Source: Melioribacteraceae bacterium (lineage in GTDB: Bacteria > Bacteroidota > Ignavibacteria > Ignavibacteriales > Melioribacteraceae). Taken from it: 64,000 nucleotides of DNA. Positions 42,004-51,005 of the stretch are shown here, piece after piece. Both the position numbers and the translations under genes were made by a program. Under the pieces are notes generated by a model. That model saw only the letters and a list, made by a program, of their open reading frames with translations, was not told where the DNA came from and made no database searches. The DNA is taken from contig WGCV01000002.1 of assembly GCA_015493615.1 (NCBI GenBank), forward strand, positions 62,001 to 126,000, written 5' to 3'. The number at the start of each line of letters is the position of its first letter. Positions within the stretch are counted from its first letter, which is position 1.

Positions 42004-43217
42004 TATTCCTTCCCTTTTAGAATATCATTTACTATTTTTTCGGTGTCAAGCGCGATTACCAATTCCTCGTTTGTTGGGATTCGCATTACTTTTACATGAG
42101 AATCTTCCGAAGAAATTACCGCTTCGCCATTGGCTGTTTCGTTCAGTTTGTCATCAAGTTTTATACCGAGATATTCCATATTTTCACAGACAGATTTTCT
42201 TACAAGCTGCGAGTTTTCTCCGATTCCTCCGGTAAAGACCAAAGCGTCAAGTCCTCCCATTGCAGCCGTGTAAGCTCCGATATACTTTTTGATTCTGTAG
42301 GTAAAAACATCGAATGCGTTTTTCGCACGCTTGTTTCCTTCGGCAACCGCTTCTTCAATTTCACGCATGTCGCTGCTTTCTCCGCTGATTCCGAGCAGCC
42401 CGCTGTGTTTATTCATCAGGGTGTTCGCTTCCATAATGGAAAGCTCTTCTTTTCCGATAATATAAAGAATAACGGACGGGTCCATATCCCCTACTCTGGT
42501 TCCCATTAGCAAACCTTCAAGAGGCGTAAACCCCATGGATGTATCAATAGATCTTCCTTCTTTGATTGCAGCCATACTCGCTCCGTTTCCGAGATGCGCT
42601 GTAATGATTTTCAATTCCTCAACCGGCTTGCCCAATCGTGTAGCGGCGCGCTTGGAAACATATCTGTGAGAAGTTCCATGAAAACCGTACCTTCTGATTT
42701 TATACTTTTTATAAAGCGTGTAAGGGATTCCGTACAAATAAGCTTTCGGAGGCATATTGATATGAAACGCGGTGTCGAAAACCGCAACTTGAGGTTTATC
42801 GGGCATGTGCTCTTTTGCTGCAAGAATACCTTTAATGTTCGCCGGATTATGCAACGGAGCAAGCTCAATGTTTTCTTTTAATGCACGCATAACTTCATCT
42901 GTAATTAAAACCGAGCCGGAAAAAGTTTCGCCTCCGTGAACCACGCGATGCCCTACTGCGTCAATTTCATTGACATCCTTAATTACTCCGTGGTTTTTAC
43001 TCAGTAATACGGCAATGACATATTCTATCGCAATTTTATGATCAAGTATCTCGCCTACAATTCTAATTTTTTCGCCGTTGCGGGGAGCGTGAGTTAAAAT
43101 AGCCGAAGCCATTCCGATTCTTTCAACAGCTCCTTTTGCCAGCGCAGTTCCAATCTCAGTTTCAATAAACTGATATTTAATTGAAGAACTTCCACAATTT
43201 AATACTAAAACTTTCAT
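42003..43217 (-). CDS. ackA: Acetate kinase
   Basis: Makes ATP and acetate from acetyl phosphate (or the reverse). It opens with the ASKHA phosphate motif VLVLNCGSSSIKYQF. Other conserved blocks are GHRVVHGGETFSGSV, VAVFDTAFHINMPPKAYLYGIP (substrate aspartate), YGFHGTSHRYV, AHLGNGASMAAI and LVFTGGIGENSQLVR. The 404-aa length is standard. No phosphotransacetylase gene is adjacent. GAGGAAAAT precedes the start, and the hbd gene lies 11 bp upstream. Confidence 0.95.
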   Translation of the reverse strand: MKVLVLNCGSSSIKYQFIETEIGTALAKGAVERIGMASAILTHAPRNGEKIRIVGEILDHKIAIEYVIAVLLSKNHGVIKDVNEIDAVGHRVVHGGETFSGSVLITDEVMRALKENIELAPLHNPANIKGILAAKEHMPDKPQVAVFDTAFHINMPPKAYLYGIPYTLYKKYKIRRYGFHGTSHRYVSKRAATRLGKPVEELKIITAHLGNGASMAAIKEGRSIDTSMGFTPLEGLLMGTRVGDMDPSVILYIIGKEELSIMEANTLMNKHSGLLGISGESSDMREIEEAVAEGNKRAKNAFDVFTYRIKKYIGAYTAAMGGLDALVFTGGIGENSQLVRKSVCENMEYLGIKLDDKLNETANGEAVISSEDSHVKVMRIPTNEELVIALDTEKIVNDILKGKE

Positions 43218-43227
43218 TTATTTTCCT

Positions 43228-44154
43228 CTACGAAATTATTTTTTCATCTTCATCATATTTAAAAAATCCCTCGCCGGTTTTTTTCCCTAATTTTCTTTCT
43301 CTCACCATTTTTCTCAGCAGCGGACAAGGTCTGTAGCGAGGTTCGCCTAAAGTCTGCCAAAGCTGCTGCATCCAGGTCAGCACTTCGTCCAGTCCCATTT
43401 GATCGGCTAATTCCAAAGGTCCGGTTTGCATATTAAATCCGAGTTTCATCGCGGTATCAATGTCTTTTGCGGAAGCTAATCCTTCAAGCAAAATGTGCAT
43501 CGCCTCGTTCAGAAGAGGAATAATCGTCCTTGTCGTAACATAGCCGGGATAATCATAAACTTCAATCGGAGTTTTACCGATAGAAACTGCAAACCGTTTT
43601 ATCTTCTTTAAAGTTTCATCTTCGGTTTCAACAATTCTCACAAGTTCTACGAGAGGCACTTTAGGTACCGGATTCAGAAAATGCATCGCCATAATTTGAC
43701 CCTTACGATGCGTAACCTGCGCAATATCATCCAAGCTCAGCGTAGATGTGGTCGAGACAAAAAGGGCGCTTTCCTTCGCAATTCTGTCAAGTTTGTAAAA
43801 TATTTCTTTTTTTAATTCCGGATTTTCAGGAACCGCCTCAATTATTATGTCGCATTGATTAAGTTTCTCAAGATTTGTGTGCCATATTATTCGGCTTAAA
43901 ATTGCTTTTTTTTCGCTCGTCGTCATTCCCCAGCGCGCAATTTCACGATTCATACTCTCTTCCAATTTTGCTTGAGAGTTTTTTACCGCATCCGAACTTT
44001 TCTCGACAACCTTAACTTCCAAGCCGGCTGAAGCTATTGCCTGCGCAATCCCCTGCCCCATTACTCCGGCGCCGACAATCGCGACTTTATCGGCTTTTCT
44101 TATTTTATTTTCATTCGAATCTTTTAATAAATCTTCTAATTTGGTAATAGTCAT
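43228..44154 (-). CDS. 3-hydroxyacyl-CoA (3-hydroxybutyryl-CoA) dehydrogenase
   Basis: NAD(P)-dependent oxidation of L-3-hydroxyacyl-CoA. An extra 20-residue leader precedes the Rossmann motif VAIVGAGVMGQGIAQAIA (about 24-41). The catalytic His is in AMHFLNPVPKVPLVELVR and the C-terminal domain has GYVTTRTIIPLLNEAMHIL and GFNMQTGPLELADQMGLD. The length of 308 aa is slightly longer than the usual 282. It leads the hbd-ackA-SDR unit and could work with the crotonase and acyl-CoA dehydrogenase encoded elsewhere in the window. Confidence 0.92.
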   Translation of the reverse strand: MTITKLEDLLKDSNENKIRKADKVAIVGAGVMGQGIAQAIASAGLEVKVVEKSSDAVKNSQAKLEESMNREIARWGMTTSEKKAILSRIIWHTNLEKLNQCDIIIEAVPENPELKKEIFYKLDRIAKESALFVSTTSTLSLDDIAQVTHRKGQIMAMHFLNPVPKVPLVELVRIVETEDETLKKIKRFAVSIGKTPIEVYDYPGYVTTRTIIPLLNEAMHILLEGLASAKDIDTAMKLGFNMQTGPLELADQMGLDEVLTWMQQLWQTLGEPRYRPCPLLRKMVRERKLGKKTGEGFFKYDEDEKIIS

Positions 44155-44276
44155 TTTAAATATCTCAACTTTATTTTTTTGTTAATTAAAAATAGTAAAA
44201 TTCATTTCGAGGGAAAAGAAGAAATGTAAAAAAAGAGTTAAAAATCGTATTTAAATTTTATCGATTTGTTCTTTTA

Positions 44277-44441
44277 GAGACCTTTGCAAAACCTAAATTT
44301 GTCATATTGAGTTCGCCACGGCGAAAGTGTAAGCCGTCCGAAATATCTCTAAATTCGGTACTATTACCGGTTTTGAGATTCTTACTCCCGCTCCGCCTTG
44401 GCGGAGGAGCAGAACGACAAATTTCGGGGTTATGCAAAGCC
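44277..44441 (+). repeat. R1 MITE-like element, copy H, with 8-bp target duplication
   Basis: The 165-bp element begins GAGACCTTTGCAAAACC and ends GGTTATGCAAAGCC; the ends form an imperfect inverted repeat of about 27 bp. TTCTTTTA occurs directly on both sides (44269-44276 and 44442-44449). The right copy contains the stop codon of tsaE. The interior shows mini-hairpins TTCGCCACGGCGAA and CTCCGCCTTGGCGGAG and the AAATATCTCTAAATTCGGTA block. Confidence 0.85.
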
Positions 44442-44446
44442 TTCTT

Positions 44447-44875
44447 TTAATCTTTTTTTGAAATCGTTATTTCTCTTAAACCGTTTTTAAGAAGTAATAT
44501 TTTTACAAGATAAGAATATTCCGGGAGCGCATTTGGAAAAAGTTCAGCCCACTCAATAAAAGTAATCGCTTCTTCGTCTGATAAATATTCGTCTATCCCG
44601 ATGTCGTAAAGTTCCCTTTCCTTTTTAATTCTGTAAAAATCGAAATGATAAATTTTAACGTTTCCGTCATATTCGTTTACAATGGAAAAGGTCGGACTTG
44701 CAGCTTCGTCAACTGCAAAACTTTTTACCGCTTCCTTAACAAAAAAAGTTTTGCCTGCTCCAAGATTTCCCTCAAGCAGAACAATATCTCCCTTCTTCAG
44801 ACGCGATGCAAAATCCCGCGCGATTCTTTTTGTTGCTTCCTCTGTTTTAATATTTGAAAAGCGTTGTTTTTCCAT
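44447..44875 (-). CDS. tsaE: tRNA threonylcarbamoyladenosine biosynthesis protein TsaE
   Basis: TsaE is the ATPase that helps the TsaBD complex place threonylcarbamoyl on A37 of tRNA. The P-loop GNLGAGKT is at 36-43. SPTFSIVNEYDG, YHFDFYRI and FIEWAE (the Walker-B-like end) are also present. The ATG at 44875 gives 142 aa, the usual length; the reading frame is open further upstream into the leader but without family similarity. It is alone between two R1 repeat copies (44277-44441 downstream and 44906-45064 upstream). Confidence 0.93.
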   Translation of the reverse strand: MEKQRFSNIKTEEATKRIARDFASRLKKGDIVLLEGNLGAGKTFFVKEAVKSFAVDEAASPTFSIVNEYDGNVKIYHFDFYRIKKERELYDIGIDEYLSDEEAITFIEWAELFPNALPEYSYLVKILLLKNGLREITISKKD

Positions 44876-44905
44876 ATTTACAAAAAAGTTAATGTTATTA
44901 TTAGA

Positions 44906-45064
44906 GACCTTTGCATAACCTAAATTTGTCATATTGAGTTCGCCACAGCGAAGGTGTATGCCGTCCGAAATATCTCGAATTCGATGTCATTACCGGTTTT
45001 GAGATTCTTCATTCCGCTTCGCTTCATTCAGAATGACATATAAATTAGGTTATGCAAAGTCTTC
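44906..45064 (+). repeat. R1 MITE-like element, copy I
   Basis: The 159-bp copy begins GACCTTTGCATAACCTAAAT and ends ATTAGGTTATGCAAAGTC; the ends are near-perfect inverted repeats over about 25 bp. The interior matches copy H, with the right hairpin module exchanged for CATTCCGCTTCGCTTCATTC. It has the same orientation as copy H and lies 30 bp upstream of the tsaE start, so it is likely in the promoter or leader. Confidence 0.85.
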
Positions 45065-45125
45065 TATTATCAAACGTTTTATTTTTACTTCAAACAAATT
45101 GATTCTTGAAATTCAGTAATAAATC

Positions 45126-45221
45126 AACCTTCGAGGTTACACGATTTACTCAGAAATTCGCTATTTATAAAACAAAAAACGAATTTTCAATATTTGTTGA
45201 ATATTAAAAACCTCGAAGGTT
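45126..45221. repeat. AACCTTCGAGGTT inverted repeat pair
   Basis: AACCTTCGAGGTT (45126-45138) and its reverse complement AACCTCGAAGGTT (45209-45221) are 70 bp apart. Each half is itself a near palindrome. It resembles a REP doublet and the AACCTTCGG hairpins beside the Y1 transposase. Confidence 0.6.
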
Positions 45222-45293
45222 TTTTCGTTAAAACAGTTTATAGTGTCGGTAATTATTCCATAAATTAGCTTTTTTAAGTGAACTCATAGATAT

Positions 45294-45338
45294 TAAATCC
45301 ATGAAAATCCTTTTTTTTCGTGTTATCCGTGTTCTATT
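45294..45338 (+). repeat. R4 repeat
   Basis: AAATCCATGAAAATCC then TTCGTGTTATCCGTGTTCTA TT. The third R4 copy in the window, on the same strand as that at 37417. The surrounding 45065-45430 contains no gene. Confidence 0.65.
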
Positions 45339-45374
45339 ATAATTCCCAAAAGGTACTATTTATCATACAAACCA

Positions 45375-45408
45375 CCGGAAGCCGCATCCCTTAGAATACA
45401 GCTTCCGG
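45375..45408 (-). terminator. Possible terminator or hairpin after the S46 peptidase gene
   Basis: CCGGAAGC and GCTTCCGG form an eight-base-pair stem around an 18-base loop, 22 bp after the peptidase stop codon. There is no clear T-run on the minus strand, so it may only stabilise the transcript end. Confidence 0.4.
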
Positions 45409-45430
45409 ATAAATCAATTAGAAAAAACGC

Positions 45431-47566
45431 TTATTTTTTGTCAGCCGGAATGTGTCCGAGCTTCAATTCTTCGGCGATTCTTTTTGCATGCAGCAATGTG
45501 TTCAGCAGTTCACTGATTCCCTGCGAAGCAACACTGACAGTTCTGTTGGCAACCGGAGAATATAGGAAAGTCCCCGGCAGACTTTCAATATTGCCGTCGA
45601 ACGCTATTCCGACAATTTCGGCGTTTTTATTGATAACCGGACTTCCGGAATTACCGCCGACAATATCATTTGTCGATATAAAGTTGTAAGGAGTGCTCAA
45701 TTTCATCTCCTTCGGAGGATTAGCCCAGCGCTTCGGCAAAGCCCAAGGATATTTTTGCTGATGTCCGTAAAATCTGTTGTAAAGTCCGTAAAACGTTGTA
45801 AAAAGCGGAGCCAAAGTTCCGTTGTAATGATAACTTTTCATAACGCCGTCGCTAATTCTCAGAGTAAAAGTAGCGTCGGGCGGAATAGTAGTTCCGTAAA
45901 CATCGAACAAAGCTCTGCCAAGTTCGTTTTCAAGCACTTTCTCCGTCCGCCGAGTTTCTTTAACTTCTTTATTATATTTTTTCAGCTGGGGTTGAGTAAT
46001 TCTGACAAAGCGAATAAACGGATCATCCGAGTTCAAAATTTCTTCGGGCGATTTTTTCAAAAACTCTTTTAACGATTCAGCGGAAACTAACTTCGATTTG
46101 GAAAGAAGATAATCCACTGCTTTTTTCCCCGAAAGTCCGTTAAATAAATCAGCGACAATCGGGTGAGTTTTAGGGAGAAACATCTCAATGTAATTAACCT
46201 GCAGGGCTAACTTCTGATCTTCGACCGATTTATCAAATTTTGAAGGAAAAATAGAATCGATTGTTTTTTGAAGATCGTCGCCGGTGTACATCGGGCTTCT
46301 TTTATCTTCAGGAAGTTTCATCTGTTCGGCATATCTTATTACCGCTTGCGCTATAGTGAAATAACCGGAAGAAACCCTGGGATTTAAACTGAACGCGGTA
46401 ATTTCTCCAGCGTGTTGGCGATATTCGTCCTGAATTCTGTCAATGGCTTCCCAAAGGTGTCCGTATTTGGCTTTCAATTCCGGATTTTCATCCACCTTAG
46501 CTTTGAAACTTTTTTCAAACGCTTTTTTCCTTGCGATAAAATAAGGATCGAGAAGCGCTTTGTAAATTCCTTTATAGACTTTTGCGCTGTTAGCAAGATA
46601 AAATGTGGAACCTTCCAAATCCTTTTTCTTTTCAGGATGTTTTACCATTTCGTTTTCGAGAATATTAACAACGCCGTTCAGAAGGTAGTTGCTGGCTTTA
46701 TATCTGTAATCTCTTTCAAAAAGCATTTGGGAAACAGTCTTTACTCTTTCCGTTCTCCCCGGATTTCCAACGACAAAAAGAGGTTCGCCTGGATGCGCGC
46801 CGTTCGGGCTCCATTTGTAATAGTAGTCCGTGTGCAGAGGTTTTCCATCGTCATCGTAAACGCGCAGAAAAGCAAAATCGGCGTCGTAGCGGGGATAAGT
46901 AAAGTTATCGGGATCGCCGCCGTAAAGTCCAACAGCTCTTTCGTTAACAAGCGCCATTCTGACATCTTTGTATCTGCGGTATCCGTAAAGCGAATATTTT
47001 CCTCCGCTGTAAAGTTCCGTAACTTTACAAATCAGTCCGGTATCCTCGGAATATTGTTTCTGTAAGTCTTGAATAACTTTCTGCTTATTGGCGGCTTTGG
47101 CGCTGTCGGTTTTTCCTTCTTCAATAGCGCTTTGCACCTGATCGGTAACATCTTCGATTAATACAAGCTGGTCAACAAATAAATTCGGCACTTTTCTCTC
47201 ATCTTTTAAAGTCGGAGCGTAAAAACCGTTGGCGGCAATATCTTCCCCTTCTCTTTGAATCCTGTTGAGAATAAAATCGACGCAATGATGATTTGTCATA
47301 ACAAGTCCGTCCGCCGAAACAAATGACGCCGAACACCAGTTGGCAAATTTCAAAGCCGACATTCTGACTTTTTCCAGCCATTGCTCGGAAGGTTTAAAAC
47401 CGTATGTCGAATCAAAATAGTTAACGGGAGCGTCTTCAAACGTCCACATTTTCCCCATATCAATTTTACTTGCCTTTACAGTATCCGGATTAAAAGGCAT
47501 ATTCTGAGGGAAAATCGTAAGGGCGCTGAAAACAAATACAGCAATAAAACTCAGTAACTTTTTCAC
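45431..47566 (-). CDS. S46-family dipeptidyl peptidase (DPP7-like)
   Basis: A periplasmic serine exopeptidase, 711 aa, with a signal peptide (residues 1-21). The chymotrypsin-like His is in GLVMTNHHC (88-95) and the catalytic Ser in DIVGGNSGSPVIN near the C-terminus. The substrate-pocket stretch reads GIAFDGNIESLPG: a Gly at the position where DPP11 enzymes have Arg, which favours a DPP7-like preference for hydrophobic over acidic residues (known from Porphyromonas enzymes). With the S9 enzyme at 13958 it would feed dipeptide uptake. The gene is monocistronic, read divergently from the response regulator at 47835. Confidence 0.93.
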   Translation of the reverse strand: MKKLLSFIAVFVFSALTIFPQNMPFNPDTVKASKIDMGKMWTFEDAPVNYFDSTYGFKPSEQWLEKVRMSALKFANWCSASFVSADGLVMTNHHCVDFILNRIQREGEDIAANGFYAPTLKDERKVPNLFVDQLVLIEDVTDQVQSAIEEGKTDSAKAANKQKVIQDLQKQYSEDTGLICKVTELYSGGKYSLYGYRRYKDVRMALVNERAVGLYGGDPDNFTYPRYDADFAFLRVYDDDGKPLHTDYYYKWSPNGAHPGEPLFVVGNPGRTERVKTVSQMLFERDYRYKASNYLLNGVVNILENEMVKHPEKKKDLEGSTFYLANSAKVYKGIYKALLDPYFIARKKAFEKSFKAKVDENPELKAKYGHLWEAIDRIQDEYRQHAGEITAFSLNPRVSSGYFTIAQAVIRYAEQMKLPEDKRSPMYTGDDLQKTIDSIFPSKFDKSVEDQKLALQVNYIEMFLPKTHPIVADLFNGLSGKKAVDYLLSKSKLVSAESLKEFLKKSPEEILNSDDPFIRFVRITQPQLKKYNKEVKETRRTEKVLENELGRALFDVYGTTIPPDATFTLRISDGVMKSYHYNGTLAPLFTTFYGLYNRFYGHQQKYPWALPKRWANPPKEMKLSTPYNFISTNDIVGGNSGSPVINKNAEIVGIAFDGNIESLPGTFLYSPVANRTVSVASQGISELLNTLLHAKRIAEELKLGHIPADKK

Positions 47567-47834
47567 TTTAAATTATTCCTCTTATTTATTTAAAAAACAT
47601 TTTTCGATTTGACGTCTGTTTCATTTTTTTGTGCCGTAAAATAAAGAAATTTTTTCTCATCTTCCCGCCATATTTACCAAATAAACTAAATCGGTAACAA
47701 TCTATTCATTTTCTCATTCTTGTTACGCGAAAAAAGGCAACCTTTGGAGCATAATTTAATTTAAAATTGATTTTTTTTTCTTATTTTTAATGTTCAATAT
47801 AATATCGATTTTCAACATAAATTTTTGAGGATAT

Positions 47835-48614
47835 ATGTTTAGAGTTTTGGTTGTTGACGATGACCCGAACGTCAGGTTGTTTCTCGAAAGACTTTTATCG
47901 AAGAAGTTTTCGTGCACTGTTGAAACGGCAAAAGACGGAGCTGACGCTCTATCTAAATTGAAAGAATTTGACGCCGAAGTGATGCTTCTTGATATTACAA
48001 TGCCGGTAATGGACGGCGTTGAAACCCTTAACGCATTAAGACAAGACGACAAATTTAAAAACTTGGAAGTAATCGTACTAACCGCAGTAAGCGAAAAAGA
48101 AACGGTAGCTAAAGTCATGTCGATGGGCGTAGTCGATTATATGCTGAAACCTTTATTATACGAACAAACTTATATCCGATTAAAAGAACTTTTTGAAATT
48201 GTACGGAAGAGAATCCAGAAGCGGAAGCTAATGGAAACATCGGATAATGAAGCCGACGCCAACATTGATCCTTCCGTCGAAAAATTTTTACTTGTTTTAT
48301 CCGACGAACAATTAAAAAGGAATTTAAAGGAGAATTTAACCAGATTAGGTTACTATGTTCTTGACACCGATAACGGCGCAGAAGGATTAAAACTTTTTGT
48401 AAAATATAAACCGAACAAAATAATCGTAGGCGAAAATATTCATCTGTTAAATGAAAAACTTTTTGCTCAAAAAATTCAGACTTTTAAGAATCAAATGCCT
48501 AAACTTGAGCTTTATTACATCAAACAGGAGTTAGGCAATATTACAAGTTCCGATAAATCTCTTTTTGATTATATTATTTCAAAGGATAAAGCTGTAGCTA
48601 TGTTCCAAAAATAA
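47835..48614 (+). CDS. Response regulator with receiver plus degenerate second receiver
   Basis: A 259-residue cytoplasmic signalling protein. Residues 1-122 are an intact receiver: acidic pair Asp8-Asp9-Asp10, phosphoacceptor Asp53 (MLLDITMPVMDG), Thr in VIVLTA and Lys in YMLKPL. Residues about 145-259 resemble a second receiver (KFLLVLSDEQLKRNLKENL, GYYVLDTDNGAEGLKLF), but the phosphoacceptor position reads KIIVGENIHLL without Asp. There is no DNA-binding or enzymatic output domain, so it probably acts by protein contact. The kinase partner is not adjacent; a seven-PAS kinase lies at 52938. Confidence 0.87.
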   Translation: MFRVLVVDDDPNVRLFLERLLSKKFSCTVETAKDGADALSKLKEFDAEVMLLDITMPVMDGVETLNALRQDDKFKNLEVIVLTAVSEKETVAKVMSMGVVDYMLKPLLYEQTYIRLKELFEIVRKRIQKRKLMETSDNEADANIDPSVEKFLLVLSDEQLKRNLKENLTRLGYYVLDTDNGAEGLKLFVKYKPNKIIVGENIHLLNEKLFAQKIQTFKNQMPKLELYYIKQELGNITSSDKSLFDYIISKDKAVAMFQK

Positions 48615-48658
48615 TTACACTATTTTTTGCAAACCAATTAATTTGATGAGGATAAAAA

Positions 48659-49894
48659 ATGGCGGTTATCAGACCTTTTAATGCGGTAAGACCGGAAAAA
48701 AGCGTTGTCAGTAAGGTTGCCAGCGTTCCCTACGACGTAGTAAATCGCGAAGAAGCTAAGAAAGAAGCAGAAGGAAATACATTAAACTTTCTTCGGGTTA
48801 CGCGTTCCGAAATCGAGTTGCCGGACGAAGTTAATCCTTATTCCCCTGAAGTTTATCAAAAAGCAAAAGAAAACTACTTGAGATTAAAAAAAGAAGCTCC
48901 GTTGCTTCAGGATGAAACTCCGAGATTTTATTTGTACAGACAGATAATGGGCGAGCATTCACAAATCGGAATAACGGCGACATTTTCCGTTAAGGATTAT
49001 GACAACGACGTTATCATGAAACATGAAAAAACCCGTAAAGCCAAAGAAGACGACAGAACAAACCACATAGTTACCACTCGCGCTCAAACCGGAGTGGTTT
49101 TTCTCACATACAAAGGAGTTGACGAAGTTAACAAAGTTGTTAACGAAGTTATTTCCCAAAATGAACCGGAATATGATTTTACGGCTCCGGACGGAATCCG
49201 CCACACGGTTTGGATTATGCCCGAAGAATTAAACGATGTAATTATTTATGAAATCGAAAACGTAGAACATCTTTATATTGCGGATGGACATCACCGCGCA
49301 GCCAGCGCAAGCCGCGCGCAAAAAGTGATGATGAAGGAAAATCCCAACCACACCGGAGACGAAGAATACAACTACTTTATTGCAGTCCTATTTCCGGCTG
49401 AACAGCTTAAAATTCTTCCTTACAACAGAGTGGTTTTTGATTTGTTCGGCAATTTGGAAGAAGAGTTTTTAAAGAAAGTATCCGAGAACTTTGTCGTTTC
49501 GGATACGGATTCCCCGACGCCTCACAGCGTCAGAAATATTAAAATGTATTTATCCGGGAAATGGTATTCGCTTACTCCGAATGAAAACGTTAAGAAAGCC
49601 GATACCGTCGGAGGAAATTTGGACGTCAGTATTCTTCAAGAATATTTGCTTCATCCCATTCTTGGAATCGGAGATCCGAGAACGGACAACAGAATTGATT
49701 TCATCGGCGGAATTAGAGGTACCGAAGAATTGGAAAAATTAGTTGACAGCGGCAAAGCCAAAGTAGCTTTCTCCATGTTTCCCGTTTCCGTTGACGATTT
49801 AATCAACATCTCCAATGCGGGAGAAACAATGCCGCCCAAATCGACTTGGTTCGAGCCGAAGTTAAGAGACGGTTTATTAATTCATGAAATCTAA
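48659..49894 (+). CDS. DUF1015 protein (ParB/sulfiredoxin-like), upstream of serC
   Basis: A 411-residue soluble protein of the DUF1015 family. Hallmarks are the start IRPFNAVRPEKSVVSKVASVPYDV, TRAQTGVVFLTY and YIADGHHRAASASR (near 208-221). The DGHHR motif is the type seen in the ParB/sulfiredoxin superfamily, which includes the ADP-dependent serine kinase SerK of Thermococcus. It lies 12 bp upstream of serC on the same strand, an arrangement I recall from many Bacteroidota genomes. A role in serine or phosphoserine metabolism is a reasonable inference; the biochemical function is not established here. Confidence 0.87.
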   Translation: MAVIRPFNAVRPEKSVVSKVASVPYDVVNREEAKKEAEGNTLNFLRVTRSEIELPDEVNPYSPEVYQKAKENYLRLKKEAPLLQDETPRFYLYRQIMGEHSQIGITATFSVKDYDNDVIMKHEKTRKAKEDDRTNHIVTTRAQTGVVFLTYKGVDEVNKVVNEVISQNEPEYDFTAPDGIRHTVWIMPEELNDVIIYEIENVEHLYIADGHHRAASASRAQKVMMKENPNHTGDEEYNYFIAVLFPAEQLKILPYNRVVFDLFGNLEEEFLKKVSENFVVSDTDSPTPHSVRNIKMYLSGKWYSLTPNENVKKADTVGGNLDVSILQEYLLHPILGIGDPRTDNRIDFIGGIRGTEELEKLVDSGKAKVAFSMFPVSVDDLINISNAGETMPPKSTWFEPKLRDGLLIHEI

Positions 49895-49906
49895 CGAGGT
49901 ACAAAA

Positions 49907-50992
49907 ATGGAAAAACGCGTTTATAATTTTAATGCCGGCCCGGCGGTCCTTCCCGAAGATGTCTTAAAACAGGCACAGAAGGACTTTATGATTTATCCCG
50001 GCGCGGGAATGTCGGTAATGGAAATGAGCCATCGCTCTAAAGAATTTGATAAAATTATCAATGAAGCTAAAGCCGACTTAAAAACTCTGCTTGAAATCCC
50101 CGATAACTATCACATACTATTTTTGCAGGGAGGCGCAACGCTTCAATTTTCAATGGTTCCTTTGAATCTTATGCCTCCGGCGAACAAAGCCGATTATATT
50201 GTAACCGGTTCATGGTCGAAAAAAGCCGTTAAGGAAGCTAAAAGAGTCGGGAGCGTTAATATTGCGGCATCAACCGAAGATGATAGCTTTACGAGAATTC
50301 CCAAACAGGATGAACTTAAACTTGACCCTGAAGCATCCTACGTGCACTTTACATCAAACAACACGATTTTCGGGACAGAGTTCAAAACCGAGCCGGAAGT
50401 CGGGAACGTTCCCCTTGTGTGCGATACTTCATCGGATATGCTTCACAAAAAAATCGATGTTTCAAAATATGCGCTCATTTATGCAGGCGCTCAAAAAAAT
50501 ATGGGACCTTCCGGAGTTACTCTTGTAATTATCAGGAACGACATGCTTTCCCGTTCTTCGGATGAACTTCATACTTATTTGAATTACACAACTCATACGG
50601 CAAAAGCTTCTCTTTATAATACTCCCAACACGTGGGGAATTTATATGATCGGCTTGGTTTATAAATGGCTGTTAAATAACGGCGGACTTGATGCAATGTA
50701 CAAACGCAATTTGGAAAAAGCCGGAATCCTTTACGATGCAATAGACAACAGCGACGGATATTACCGAGGCACCGTAAACAAGGAAGACCGTTCGTTGATG
50801 AACGTTACTTTCCGTATGCCGAATGAAGATTTGGAAAAGAAATTTATCGCCGAAGCCGCTGAAAACGGTTTTGTAGGGGTTAAAGGTCATCGCTCCGTCG
50901 GCGGTCTCAGGGCGTCAATCTACAATGCTTTCCCTGTTGAAGGCGTTAACGCATTTGTAGATTTTATGGACAAATTCAAGAAGAATAATTAA
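49907..50992 (+). CDS. serC: Phosphoserine aminotransferase
   Basis: A PLP enzyme converting 3-phosphohydroxypyruvate to O-phosphoserine. The PLP lysine is about Lys196 in IYAGAQKNMGPSGVT. Other family blocks are VYNFNAGPAVLPEDVL at the start, MSVMEMSHRSKEF near 35, LFLQGGATLQFSMVPLN near 70, and GHRSVGGLRASIYNA near the C-terminus. The length of 361 aa is normal. serA and serB are not next to it. Confidence 0.96.
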   Translation: MEKRVYNFNAGPAVLPEDVLKQAQKDFMIYPGAGMSVMEMSHRSKEFDKIINEAKADLKTLLEIPDNYHILFLQGGATLQFSMVPLNLMPPANKADYIVTGSWSKKAVKEAKRVGSVNIAASTEDDSFTRIPKQDELKLDPEASYVHFTSNNTIFGTEFKTEPEVGNVPLVCDTSSDMLHKKIDVSKYALIYAGAQKNMGPSGVTLVIIRNDMLSRSSDELHTYLNYTTHTAKASLYNTPNTWGIYMIGLVYKWLLNNGGLDAMYKRNLEKAGILYDAIDNSDGYYRGTVNKEDRSLMNVTFRMPNEDLEKKFIAEAAENGFVGVKGHRSVGGLRASIYNAFPVEGVNAFVDFMDKFKKNN

Positions 50993-51005
50993 CATAAAAT
51001 ATTTT

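Noticed and set aside
46412-47065. A 217-codon plus-strand frame inside the S46 peptidase gene
   Set aside because: It is fully antisense to a well-recognised gene, and no family pattern is visible.
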